Assembly: GCA_016293225.1 (NCBI GenBank)
Contig: JAEDEQ010000069.1
Location: 1 to 8,666 of the forward strand
Reading direction: 5' to 3'
Length of the DNA: 8,666 bases
From: Clostridiaceae bacterium
GTDB taxonomy: Bacteria > Bacillota > Clostridia > Oscillospirales > Acutalibacteraceae
Of the stretch, positions 1 through 6,134 are shown piece after piece. Below the pieces are notes generated by a model. It did not search any database, was not told where the DNA came from, and saw nothing but the letters and a program-made list of their open reading frames with translations. A program made the translations under genes and the position numbers. Numbering within the stretch: position 1 is the stretch's first letter; each line of letters begins with the position of its first letter.

Positions 1-629
1 TCGGTCAGAACGGCGCCGGAAAAACAACAACAATAAAAATGCTCTGCGGTCTGCTTTCTCCCTCCGGAGGTGACGCTCTGATTGAGGGAATAAGCGTAAC
101 TTCCAAGCCTCAGGAGGTTAAAAAGCTTGTTGCCGTCTCGCCGCAGGAGACCGCGGTTGCAAAAAAGCTGACCGTTTTTGAAAACCTTGAATTTGTTGCG
201 GAAATCTACGGCGCAAACAGGCGCACGGCAAAGGAAACGGCGCAGGAAATGCTCCTTCGCTTCGGTCTTGCCGACCGCGCAAAGGACAAAGCGAAGTCGC
301 TCTCCGGCGGAATGGCGCGCAAGCTGTCAATTGCAATGGCGCTCATCTCAAAGCCGAAAGTGCTTTTCCTTGACGAGCCTACCCTCGGGCTTGATGTACG
401 CGCGCGCCGCGAGCTGTGGCGTGTTATTGAGGAGCTGAACGGAAAAATGACCGTTGTCCTCACAACGCATTACCTTGAAGAAGCCCAAGCGCTCTGCAGC
501 AAGATTGCCATCATGAGCTGCGGAGAGCTTCGTGCGCTCGGCACGGCGGAAGAAATCATGAAGCAGAGCAAAACCGATAATTTTGAAGACGCGTTTTTGT
601 TCTTCACCGAAAAGGAGGAGGAAAAATGA
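1..629 (+). CDS. ABC transporter ATP-binding protein, 5' end cut by window
   Basis: Cytoplasmic ATPase that would power the membrane protein encoded next to it. The reading frame is open from base 3, so the gene starts upstream of the window; the ATG at 39 lies just after the Walker A motif and cannot be the real start. In order: Walker A GQNGAGKTT (bases 3-29), a Q-loop region (VSPQET), the ABC signature LSGGMARKL (300-326), Walker B KVLFLDEP (357-380, catalytic Glu at 375-377), D-loop LGLD, and the H-loop histidine in TTHYLEEA (468-470). In this family Walker A usually lies about 35-45 residues from the start, so only a short N-terminus is missing. The single nucleotide-binding domain with an ABC-2 permease partner fits the DrrA/NatA-type export group. 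The cargo (drug, lipid, ion or polysaccharide) cannot be told from sequence. The stop overlaps the next start. Family call is secure; substrate unknown. Confidence 0.95.
   Translation, partial: GQNGAGKTTTIKMLCGLLSPSGGDALIEGISVTSKPQEVKKLVAVSPQETAVAKKLTVFENLEFVAEIYGANRRTAKETAQEMLLRFGLADRAKDKAKSLSGGMARKLSIAMALISKPKVLFLDEPTLGLDVRARRELWRVIEELNGKMTVVLTTHYLEEAQALCSKIAIMSCGELRALGTAEEIMKQSKTDNFEDAFLFFTEKEEEK
613..629 (+). promoter_or_regulatory. RBS and ATGA stop/start overlap coupling the ABC genes
   Basis: An AGGAGG Shine-Dalgarno core (613-618) lies inside the last codons of the ATPase gene, 7 nt before the permease ATG at 626. The ATPase stop TGA (627-629) overlaps that ATG as ATGA. This arrangement typically gives translational coupling and balanced subunit amounts, and it fixes the permease start. 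Confidence 0.85.
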
Positions 630-1357
630 GAGCTTTAACCTTTTCAAAAAGGAACTTCAAGGAAATCCTGCGTGATCCGCTTTCGCTCGTCTTCGGGGTC
701 GGCTTCCCCGTGGTTCTGATGACGGCGATGCACTTGCTTTCAAAAAGCATTGAGGGAATGCCGGACTTTTTTTCAATTTCAACTCTCGCTCCGGGAATGG
801 TGGTCTTCGGGCTTTCATTTTTGTCCATCTTCCTTGGAATACTCATTTCAGGCGACAGGGAAACGGCGTTTTTGGCGCGGCTTTTTGCCTCTCCGCTGAC
901 CGCGTCCGATTTCCTTTTCGGCTACAGTCTTCCGTGCGTCGGAGTGGGCGTTATCCAGAGCGCTGCAAGCTTTTGCTTTGCGTGTCTGCTCGGCTTCAGA
1001 CCGACATGGAAGCTGCTTTTGTGCTTGCTCGTCCTCGCGGCGGATTCGCTTTTATACATAAGCCTCGGCGTACTGAGCGGCACACTTTTCAGCCAGAAAG
1101 CAATGAGCGCTTTCAACACGATTATCGTCAACCTTTCTGCGTGGATGTCCGGAACGTGGTTTGACCTTGAAATGATTAAAGGCGGCTTTAAAACAGTCTG
1201 CGAAATTCTGCCGTTTTACCACGCGGTTGAGGCGGTCAAAAACACGCTCGGCGGCGATTCAAAAGCGGTTCTTGTTAACCTTGCCGTTGTCCTTGCCTAC
1301 AGCGCCGTAATTTTCATCATTGCCGGAATACTATTCAAAAAGAAAATGAAGGACTGA
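626..1357 (+). CDS. ABC-2 type transporter permease
   Basis: Integral membrane subunit of the exporter whose ATPase precedes it, 243 residues, a usual length for single-domain ABC-2 permeases. Hydrophobic stretches suggest about six membrane spans, near residues 20-37, 55-76, 97-121, 128-151, 158-178 (weak) and 214-236. Residues 77-104 (GDRETAFLARLFASPL, then TASDFLFGY) resemble the family's conserved cytoplasmic segment that contacts the ATPase, in which E-x-G/A-x-x-x-R-L precedes an SPL-type turn. The C-terminus is the lysine-rich KKKMKD, which fits a cytoplasmic end. The start is set by the ATGA overlap and RBS. No further operon gene follows in the 134 nt before the next gene, and no clear intrinsic terminator is visible there, so read-through into the hydrolase gene is possible. 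Substrate unknown. Confidence 0.9.
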   Translation: MRALTFSKRNFKEILRDPLSLVFGVGFPVVLMTAMHLLSKSIEGMPDFFSISTLAPGMVVFGLSFLSIFLGILISGDRETAFLARLFASPLTASDFLFGYSLPCVGVGVIQSAASFCFACLLGFRPTWKLLLCLLVLAADSLLYISLGVLSGTLFSQKAMSAFNTIIVNLSAWMSGTWFDLEMIKGGFKTVCEILPFYHAVEAVKNTLGGDSKAVLVNLAVVLAYSAVIFIIAGILFKKKMKD

Positions 1358-1413
1358 GTCTGCGATTGTATGAAACTTTTGCAAATCAGCCGGATTACCT
1401 TTTCAAAATGTTG

Positions 1414-1441
1414 TTGACATCCGACTTCCTTTTGGTATAAT
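1414..1441 (+). promoter_or_regulatory. Consensus sigma-A promoter of the GH5 gene
   Basis: A perfect -35 hexamer TTGACA (1414-1419) and a perfect -10 hexamer TATAAT (1436-1441) are separated by 16 bp. Transcription would start near 1448, giving a 5' leader of about 44 nt with AAAGGAGA (1477-1484) 7 nt before the ATG. Both hexamers match the vegetative consensus exactly, so strong basal transcription is expected unless a repressor acts. No catabolite-response element is obvious beside it. Confidence 0.88.
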
Positions 1442-1491
1442 ATGCTTATAAACAGGAAGCTTTTACCTGATACCGAAAAGGAGACAAAACA

Positions 1492-2781
1492 ATGAAACCG
1501 ATTTTTAAAAAGTCACTTTCGCTCTTCCTTGCCGTTCTGATGATTTTTTCCGTCGGCTCCTTTGCCCTTGCAGAGGAAAAAGCACCGGCGCAGGACAAGG
1601 AAACCGCCGCCTTTACCGACGAGGATTTTCTCACCGCAAAGGGCATGAAGGTTTATAACCAAAGGGGCGAAGAAGTACAGCTCAAGGGCGTGAACCTCGG
1701 CTCCTGGCTCATCTGGGAGGACTGGCTCACTCCGTATGACGGCGTTGAACCCAACAAGGACGGCGTTACAGACCATATGCAGGTTGTCGATAAGCTCACC
1801 GAGCGCTTCGGCGAGGAAAAGGCCTATGAGCTGATGAACACCTATATGGACAACTGGATAACCGAATATGACCTTGACCAAATAAAGGCAATGGGCTTCA
1901 ACTCAGTCCGCGTTCCGTTCTGGTACCGCAACTTCTACTATGACGACAACGGCAGAAAGATTCTTGACAAGGACGGAAACTGGGATTTTTCGCGCCTTGA
2001 CTGGGTTGTTGAGGAATGCTCAAAGAGGGGAATCTATGTTGTTCTTGATATGCACGGCGCAGTGGGCTATCAGAGCGACGCTCCGCACAACGGCAAGCTT
2101 GACAGCTGCCACCTTTATGACAAGACCGAGCAGGGCGAAAAATACCGCAGACTCACCACAGAGCTGTGGACGGCTATTGCAGAGCGCTTCAAGGGCAATC
2201 CCGCCGTTGCAATGTACGATCTTCTCAATGAGCCGGGCTGCGAGGTTGAAAAGCCGGGCATCACAAGAAGAATCAACAACGAAAAAATGTACTCCATTCT
2301 TTATGACGCAGTCCGTGCCGTTGACGGCGAGCACATAATCACCCTTGAATGCATCTGGACGGCTGCCGCCCTCCCCCACGCCTGGGTAAAGGGCTGGAAG
2401 AACGTTGTTTATCAGGTTCATTTTTATCAGAACTCCGACTTCATCTTCACCGCGTTCTGCCTGCTTACAAGGCTTTATCACTTCGGCACGCCGCTCATGA
2501 TGGGTGAGTTCTATCCGCTCAAGAGGACAACCTGGAACAACTGCTTCAAAACCCTCAACAAGCTTGACTTCGGCTGGTTCCTTTGGACATACAAGGCCGC
2601 AGGTCATGGAATGTGGAACTCCGACTGGTGCCTTTTCGGAATGCATGACGGCTTTGAACGCGCAAATGTCAGCGAGGATTCCTATGAAGAAATTGCGCGC
2701 AAGTGGGGCGCCTGCCTGCAGACAAAGGACAATTTCCAGAACACCGGCCACTATGAAAAGAACGTTAAGGCTTTCCTTTGA
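1492..2781 (+). CDS. Secreted glycoside hydrolase family 5 (beta-glucanase-like)
   Basis: Exported retaining beta-glycosidase, 429 residues. The signal peptide has a basic start (MKPIFKK), a hydrophobic core and likely cleavage after ALA at residue 27. One TIM-barrel domain then fills roughly residues 50-420. Visible family-5 landmarks are LKGVNLGSWLIWEDW (64-78), an arginine at 140 (SVRVPFWY), DMHG (186-189), LLNEP with the acid/base Glu247, VHFY (His310), MMGEFYP with the nucleophile Glu339, and LWTY (Trp365). The opening motif and the spacing DMHGAVGYQSDAPHNG resemble the exo-beta-1,3-glucanase branch (GH5_9-like), so a beta-1,3- or mixed beta-glucan substrate is plausible; other GH5 specificities cannot be excluded. 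No carbohydrate-binding module, dockerin, LPXTG or SLH anchor is seen, so it is probably released. The mature protein has eight cysteines. It has its own promoter and terminator. Confidence 0.9.
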   Translation: MKPIFKKSLSLFLAVLMIFSVGSFALAEEKAPAQDKETAAFTDEDFLTAKGMKVYNQRGEEVQLKGVNLGSWLIWEDWLTPYDGVEPNKDGVTDHMQVVDKLTERFGEEKAYELMNTYMDNWITEYDLDQIKAMGFNSVRVPFWYRNFYYDDNGRKILDKDGNWDFSRLDWVVEECSKRGIYVVLDMHGAVGYQSDAPHNGKLDSCHLYDKTEQGEKYRRLTTELWTAIAERFKGNPAVAMYDLLNEPGCEVEKPGITRRINNEKMYSILYDAVRAVDGEHIITLECIWTAAALPHAWVKGWKNVVYQVHFYQNSDFIFTAFCLLTRLYHFGTPLMMGEFYPLKRTTWNNCFKTLNKLDFGWFLWTYKAAGHGMWNSDWCLFGMHDGFERANVSEDSYEEIARKWGACLQTKDNFQNTGHYEKNVKAFL

Positions 2782-2815
2782 TAACGTTTTAATCAGCTGA
2801 AGCTGAAAATTAAAA

Positions 2816-2860
2816 GTCTGCCGCAAAAAGGGCTTTCCCGGATTGCGGCAGACCTTTTTT
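2816..2860 (+). terminator. Intrinsic terminator of the GH5 gene
   Basis: A perfect 11-bp stem pairs GTCTGCCGCAA (2816-2826) with TTGCGGCAGAC (2843-2853) around a 16-nt loop. After one C comes a run of six T (2855-2860). It lies 35 nt after the stop codon, so the hydrolase is monocistronic on this side. Confidence 0.95.
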
Positions 2861-2975
2861 CTGCGCGTTCAAAAAGCTACCCGGGATAAAGCGGAAAATC
2901 AGTCGCAGTTTTATAAGCCGGCTGAAGATAAGCAATTTTTATAAAATCCAAAATTTTACAATAATACGACACAAA

Positions 2976-3000
2976 TGTTAATTTCGTTGCCTAATTAACA
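2976..3000. repeat. Perfect inverted repeat TGTTAATT-N9-AATTAACA
   Basis: Arms of 8 bp (2976-2983 and 2993-3000) flank a 9-bp spacer, 37 bp upstream of the -35 element of the next promoter. The symmetry and position suit a dimeric transcription factor. A T-run at 3002-3007 follows, so an AT-rich, weak second terminator is the alternative. The stem has only two G-C pairs, which argues against termination. The binding protein is unknown. Confidence 0.5.
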
Positions 3001-3021
3001 ATTTTTTAAATAATTTGATTC

Positions 3022-3055
3022 TTTTACCCGTATTTTGTTGACTAAGCGAGTAAAA
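3022..3055. repeat. Imperfect inverted repeat spanning the -35 element
   Basis: TTTTACCCG (3022-3030) and CGAGTAAAA (3047-3055) are reverse complements except at one position. They bracket the -35 hexamer TTGACT, and the right arm lies in the -35/-10 spacer. A repressor bound here would block RNA polymerase. With 16 bp between the arms this is a candidate operator, not a proven one. Confidence 0.35.
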
Positions 3056-3067
3056 ATGTTGTATCAT
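3038..3067 (+). promoter_or_regulatory. Sigma-A type promoter of the Ig/FN3 protein gene
   Basis: The -35 hexamer TTGACT (3038-3043; 5 of 6 consensus bases) and the -10 hexamer TATCAT (3062-3067; 5 of 6) are 18 bp apart, with AT-rich sequence upstream. Transcription would begin near 3074, leaving a 5' leader of about 100 nt. It is weaker than the GH5 promoter, consistent with dependence on regulation. Confidence 0.7.
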
Positions 3068-3090
3068 GGCATTATGAGTGAAGCGGCAGA

Positions 3091-3146
3091 GCACGCTGCG
3101 GTTCGCCGCCGCTCGGCACCGTGCCGGAAAGGCAGCCTTGTCCGGC
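3091..3146 (+). promoter_or_regulatory. GC-rich structured 5' leader of unknown class
   Basis: The untranslated leader contains several pairings: GCGG-TTCG-CCGC (3098-3109) inside an outer GCACG/CGTGC stem (3091-3095 with 3120-3124), and a nested hairpin GCCGG (3123-3127) with CCGGC (3142-3146) enclosing AAGG/CCTT (3129-3132 with 3136-3139). The outer stem of the first and the base of the second share bases 3123-3124, so they partly exclude each other. A 13-bp palindrome, CGGCAC-C-GTGCCG, sits at 3114-3126. It resembles no riboswitch consensus I know, and no U-run follows it, so translational control or transcript stability is more likely than attenuation. Confidence 0.4.
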
Positions 3147-3176
3147 GCAAAATATTCTTTACAGGAGGCAATGCAT

Positions 3177-6062
3177 ATGAAAAAAACATTGCAAAGAGTG
3201 CTAAGCCTTGTTCTCTGCGTTCTGATGGCGCTTTCAACAACGGCAACGGCATTCGCAGCAGAAAGCGGGGAAGCAAAGCCCTCTCTCGGAGCGCAGTACT
3301 TCCTTTCAACCACTAATTCGGAAAACGCGAAATACGTACTTGATATGCTTGACGAGCAGCTCAAAAAAATGGATCTGAACGCTGAGCTTGATAAAAACCT
3401 TGACAAGAATACCATAAGCATGCTCGGCCTTGAAATTGACCTCAACAGCGTTGACGGACTTTGCAGGACTCTCGATTCGCTCAAGACAAGGATCCTTGAC
3501 ATTAAGGACAGCATAGCTTTTATTGCATTAAGACCGATCGCGAAGAGTCTTCTGGGCGATATTTACAACTTCTCGCTCAAAACATGGAAAACTGGGCTAA
3601 AGCGCACGGCAAACGACGCTGAAATAATCAACAACTTCATTGCCGCCCTCGGCGAAAATGCAAAGGTTTTTGCAAAGGTTATTGACAAGTCCTTTGACCT
3701 CGGCGCATTAGGCTATGCTTTCAGCCTGGACGATCTACTCGGGGAGGACGGCGTTTCCGGGCTCATTAAGGGCTGGCTTGTCAGCCTTATCCACAAGGAC
3801 GAAGCCTCCGAGGAATACAAGGCGGCCTACGCAAAGGCAAAGACCGATTTTGACTCCTTCCTTTTTGAAGACCTTATTCCGCTCCTTCTGAAAGATAAGC
3901 TCCCCGGTCTCAACCTCAACAAGGATATGAGCGTTGACAGACTTTTCTCCGTTATTCTTGAGTGCGGCTGGAAGGATTATTTCATTGAGGACATCAAGAG
4001 CATAAAAATCAAAGCTGAAGGCGAAGCGCTTGAAAAGCTTTCCGAAATTATGGAGTTTGACGGTCAGAATATTGACACCGACAATCTTCCGCTTGATTCC
4101 TCAAAGGGTCTCAAAGCGCAGCTGAACGATATCCACGGCTATGTTATCTGCCAGTTCTTCCCGAAGTTTGACGGCTGGGTAAAGGGCAGCGACATCAAGC
4201 TCCTCGGCAAAAACTACGCAAGCTTCATGAAGTACGCTTCAAAGCACTTCTTCGGCAACGAAAACGCGGAGCCTGTAGATATACTTAAATATATCCTCAA
4301 CAGCATTGCCGCGGTAAACACCGACTCCGCCGTTGCGGAATATGCCGCCGCGGTTGCAAACTGCAAGGATCTCAAGGACGCAATCAAAGCCGTGCTTATC
4401 CTCAACGCAAAGAAGAACGATATCCCCGTGAACGAAAAGGCGGCAGGCTATGAAAACGTTCTCGGCGATTACATTGCATACTATGCGAATAAGTTCACCG
4501 ACCTCGGCTACGGCGCAGGCAGCGGCAGAAATATGTGGGACGTTATCAACGACCTTCTCAACGTCTATCTCTTTGACAAGGGCTTTGCAAAGGCGCTGAA
4601 CCTCAATGTTGCAAGAAGCGACTCCCTTTTCACAAAGCTTGACAAGATTATTAACGTCACAAAAATTTGGAGCATGACAGGAACAAAGCGCCAGTACAAG
4701 AGCGAGGAATTCATCAAGGGCTTCCTTGACTCGGTGCTGAACTTCGATATTGAAAAAGCGTTTGATCTCACCGTTGTCAGGTTTGCGGACGACTTCGGAA
4801 CGCTCAACCTCTCCGTTCTGCTCTATAACATTGCTTACAACTTCCTGAACAACCTGTTCGGCACACCGGTTATCGTTGCCTGCAACACAAGCGCTCCGTT
4901 CCAGACCGGCTTTGAAAACAAGTCGCTCAAGGTTCCCGTTGAAAAAATGCTCACAAAGCTCAACGAAAAAAAGGCGGTAATCGTTCCCCCGGTTCTCTTT
5001 GCCGCAGCGCTCGCGATTGAAACACTCGGCGACAAAAAGACCGAGGTAAATATTCAGGGCGTCTCTGTTTCCGAGCAGGTATACACAGGAAAGGAGATAG
5101 TTCCGTCCAACGTTTATGTTACCGTCAACGGCAAAAAGGTTAAAATTCCCTCGTATCAGTTCACCGCAAGCCTTGCAAACAACAAAGAGCTTGGCACGGC
5201 AAGCGGAACGCTTTCCCTTGACGGCGCAGTTAAAAACGCCGCGGTCAACGTCAGGTTCAATATCGTCCTCGGCAAAGTTTCCGGTCTCAAGCTTACAAAA
5301 TCGTCCTCAAACAGCCTGACTCTTGCATGGAACAAGGTTACGGGCGCAAAGGGCTATGTTGTTGAGTACACCGCAAACGGAAAGAAAATTTCAAAAACCG
5401 TTTCCTCAAACACCATCACGGTAACCGGTCTTTCCGCAGGCTCCGCCTACAGCTTTAAGGTCAAGGCCGTTTCCGGAAGCCACAGCGGCGCGGCCGCAGT
5501 CCTTTCGGCAACAACAAAGCCTGCAAGGGTCACGGGTCTCAAGCTCAAGTCAAGAACCTCAACCTCAATTACCCTTACCTGGAACAAAGTAACGGGCGCA
5601 AAGAAATATGAGGTTCAGATGCTCAGGAACGGAAAGTGGGTCACTGTTGCAACAACAACAAAGAACTCCGCCGTTATCGGCAAAAAGTACATCAAAGCAA
5701 ATAGCAGCTACTCCTTCCGCGTAAGGGCTGTCGGCTCCGGCGGCTACGGCGAATACTCGGCTGTACGCAAGGTATATTCCGGTCTTGCCAAGGTTTCAAA
5801 GGTTAAGGCAACAAAGAAAACTCAGTCCTCCGTCACCCTCACCTGGAGCAAGGTCTCCGGTGCAAAGAGATATGAGGTCTGGGTGCTCAAGGGCAAAAAG
5901 TGGGTCAAGGCCGGGGTCGTTTCCAAAAATACCGCAGTCATTAAAAAAGGACTCAGGAAGAATACCACCTATAAATTCAAGGTCAGAGCATACAAGACCG
6001 TTTCAAAAGTAAACATCTACGGCGACTATTCCTCGACGGTTAAGGTCAGAACATCAAAATAG
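3177..6062 (+). CDS. Large secreted protein: novel N-terminal region, Ig-like domain, three FN3 domains
   Basis: Exported 961-residue protein of unknown function. The start is the ATG at 3177, 8 nt after AGGAGG (3163-3168). The ATG at 3171 is only 2 nt from that site, and the in-frame GTG at 3078 lies in the predicted leader. The signal peptide (MKKTLQRVLSLVLCVLMALS onward) has a likely cleavage near AFA-A at 26-28. Residues ~30-620 form a long, apparently mostly helical region with no family or catalytic motif that I recognise. Residues ~622-698 (with VYTGKEI and NNKELGTASG) resemble the Ig-like repeat common in Firmicutes surface proteins. FN3 domains follow at 699-780, 781-868 and 869-961, each carrying a W-(N/S)-K-V-(T/S)-G-A-K motif, and they become steadily more basic. 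No sortase, SLH or dockerin signal is present; the basic tail may hold the protein to the wall. Own promoter and terminator. Existence certain; role unknown, perhaps adhesion or envelope structure. Confidence 0.85.
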   Translation: MKKTLQRVLSLVLCVLMALSTTATAFAAESGEAKPSLGAQYFLSTTNSENAKYVLDMLDEQLKKMDLNAELDKNLDKNTISMLGLEIDLNSVDGLCRTLDSLKTRILDIKDSIAFIALRPIAKSLLGDIYNFSLKTWKTGLKRTANDAEIINNFIAALGENAKVFAKVIDKSFDLGALGYAFSLDDLLGEDGVSGLIKGWLVSLIHKDEASEEYKAAYAKAKTDFDSFLFEDLIPLLLKDKLPGLNLNKDMSVDRLFSVILECGWKDYFIEDIKSIKIKAEGEALEKLSEIMEFDGQNIDTDNLPLDSSKGLKAQLNDIHGYVICQFFPKFDGWVKGSDIKLLGKNYASFMKYASKHFFGNENAEPVDILKYILNSIAAVNTDSAVAEYAAAVANCKDLKDAIKAVLILNAKKNDIPVNEKAAGYENVLGDYIAYYANKFTDLGYGAGSGRNMWDVINDLLNVYLFDKGFAKALNLNVARSDSLFTKLDKIINVTKIWSMTGTKRQYKSEEFIKGFLDSVLNFDIEKAFDLTVVRFADDFGTLNLSVLLYNIAYNFLNNLFGTPVIVACNTSAPFQTGFENKSLKVPVEKMLTKLNEKKAVIVPPVLFAAALAIETLGDKKTEVNIQGVSVSEQVYTGKEIVPSNVYVTVNGKKVKIPSYQFTASLANNKELGTASGTLSLDGAVKNAAVNVRFNIVLGKVSGLKLTKSSSNSLTLAWNKVTGAKGYVVEYTANGKKISKTVSSNTITVTGLSAGSAYSFKVKAVSGSHSGAAAVLSATTKPARVTGLKLKSRTSTSITLTWNKVTGAKKYEVQMLRNGKWVTVATTTKNSAVIGKKYIKANSSYSFRVRAVGSGGYGEYSAVRKVYSGLAKVSKVKATKKTQSSVTLTWSKVSGAKRYEVWVLKGKKWVKAGVVSKNTAVIKKGLRKNTTYKFKVRAYKTVSKVNIYGDYSSTVKVRTSK
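5271..6059 (+). repeat. Three tandem fibronectin type III coding repeats
   Basis: Three units (5271-5516, 5517-5780 and 5781-6059) encode FN3 domains of 82, 88 and 93 residues. The conserved tryptophan codons lie at 5328, 5580 and 5844, a spacing of 252 and 264 nt. The encoded motif WNKVTGAK, WNKVTGAK, WSKVSGAK marks each unit. Units 2 and 3 share more (KYEV/RYEV, GKWV/KKWV, NSAVI/NTAVI) than either does with unit 1, suggesting that the last duplication involved them. Such domains usually act as spacers or binding modules on secreted enzymes and surface proteins. Confidence 0.88.
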
Positions 6063-6082
6063 CCTCTTTTGCGTAATAACAG

Positions 6083-6123
6083 CGCCGCCGCCTGTCTTTT
6101 TCGGCAGGCGGCGGTGTTTTTTG
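6083..6123 (+). terminator. Long hairpin terminator after the Ig/FN3 gene
   Basis: A 12-bp stem with one G-U pair joins 6083-6094 (ending GCCGCCGCCTG) to 6105-6116 (starting CAGGCGGCGG) around a 10-nt loop, followed by T-rich sequence from 6117. It begins 21 nt after the stop codon. The T-run is only on the + strand side, so it should act mainly on the + strand gene and not on the convergent spoVFB. Confidence 0.92.
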
Positions 6124-6134
6124 TTGTTGTAGAG

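Larger units (their letters stand above)
2782..3176. other. 395-bp gene-free region: terminator, operators, promoter, leader
   Basis: No credible coding sequence lies between the GH5 stop and the next start. In order it holds the GH5 terminator (2816-2860), about 115 bp in which I see only short palindromes (CCCGGG at 2880, AGCCGGCT at 2916), an AT-rich tract from about 2925 with an 8-bp-armed inverted repeat (2976-3000), an imperfect inverted repeat across the -35 region (3022-3055), a promoter (3038-3067), and a GC-rich folded leader. The switch from AT-rich to GC-rich sequence at about 3075 coincides with the predicted transcription start. Confidence 0.7.

Noticed and set aside
39..629. 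ATG at 39 as the true start of the ABC ATPase
   Set aside because: The open frame runs back to the window edge and encodes Walker A upstream of this ATG, so starting here would remove the ATP-binding loop.
1358..1413. Terminator for the ABC operon (TGAAA at 1370 with TTTCA at 1401)
   Set aside because: The stem is only five A/T-rich pairs and is not followed by a T-run.
2020..2826. 268-codon open frame on the minus strand opposite the GH5 gene
   Set aside because: It lies antisense to a gene with clear signal peptide and catalytic motifs, shows no recognisable domain, and runs through the terminator stem. It is best explained by codon bias of the opposite strand.
2861..2908. CTGCG/CGCAG pairing after the GH5 terminator as a small RNA
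   Set aside because: Only five base pairs across a 38-nt loop, with no promoter and no good U-run; not distinguishable from chance.
2976..3000. Rex or FNR/CRP-type operator
   Set aside because: Rex sites have the TTGTTAA and TTAACAA arms only 4 nt apart; here the comparable arms are far wider apart. FNR/CRP core bases do not match.
3078..3176. In-frame GTG at 3078 as the start of the large secreted protein
   Set aside because: It would begin at the predicted transcription start with no ribosome site, and would place 33 charged residues before a well-formed signal peptide. AGGAGG is 8 nt from the ATG at 3177.
3074..3316. Possible leaderless upstream ORF starting at ATG 3074 and overlapping the large gene in another frame
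   Set aside because: The ATG coincides with the predicted transcription start, but there is no Shine-Dalgarno site, and the product is arginine-rich and low-complexity, typical of a shadow frame.
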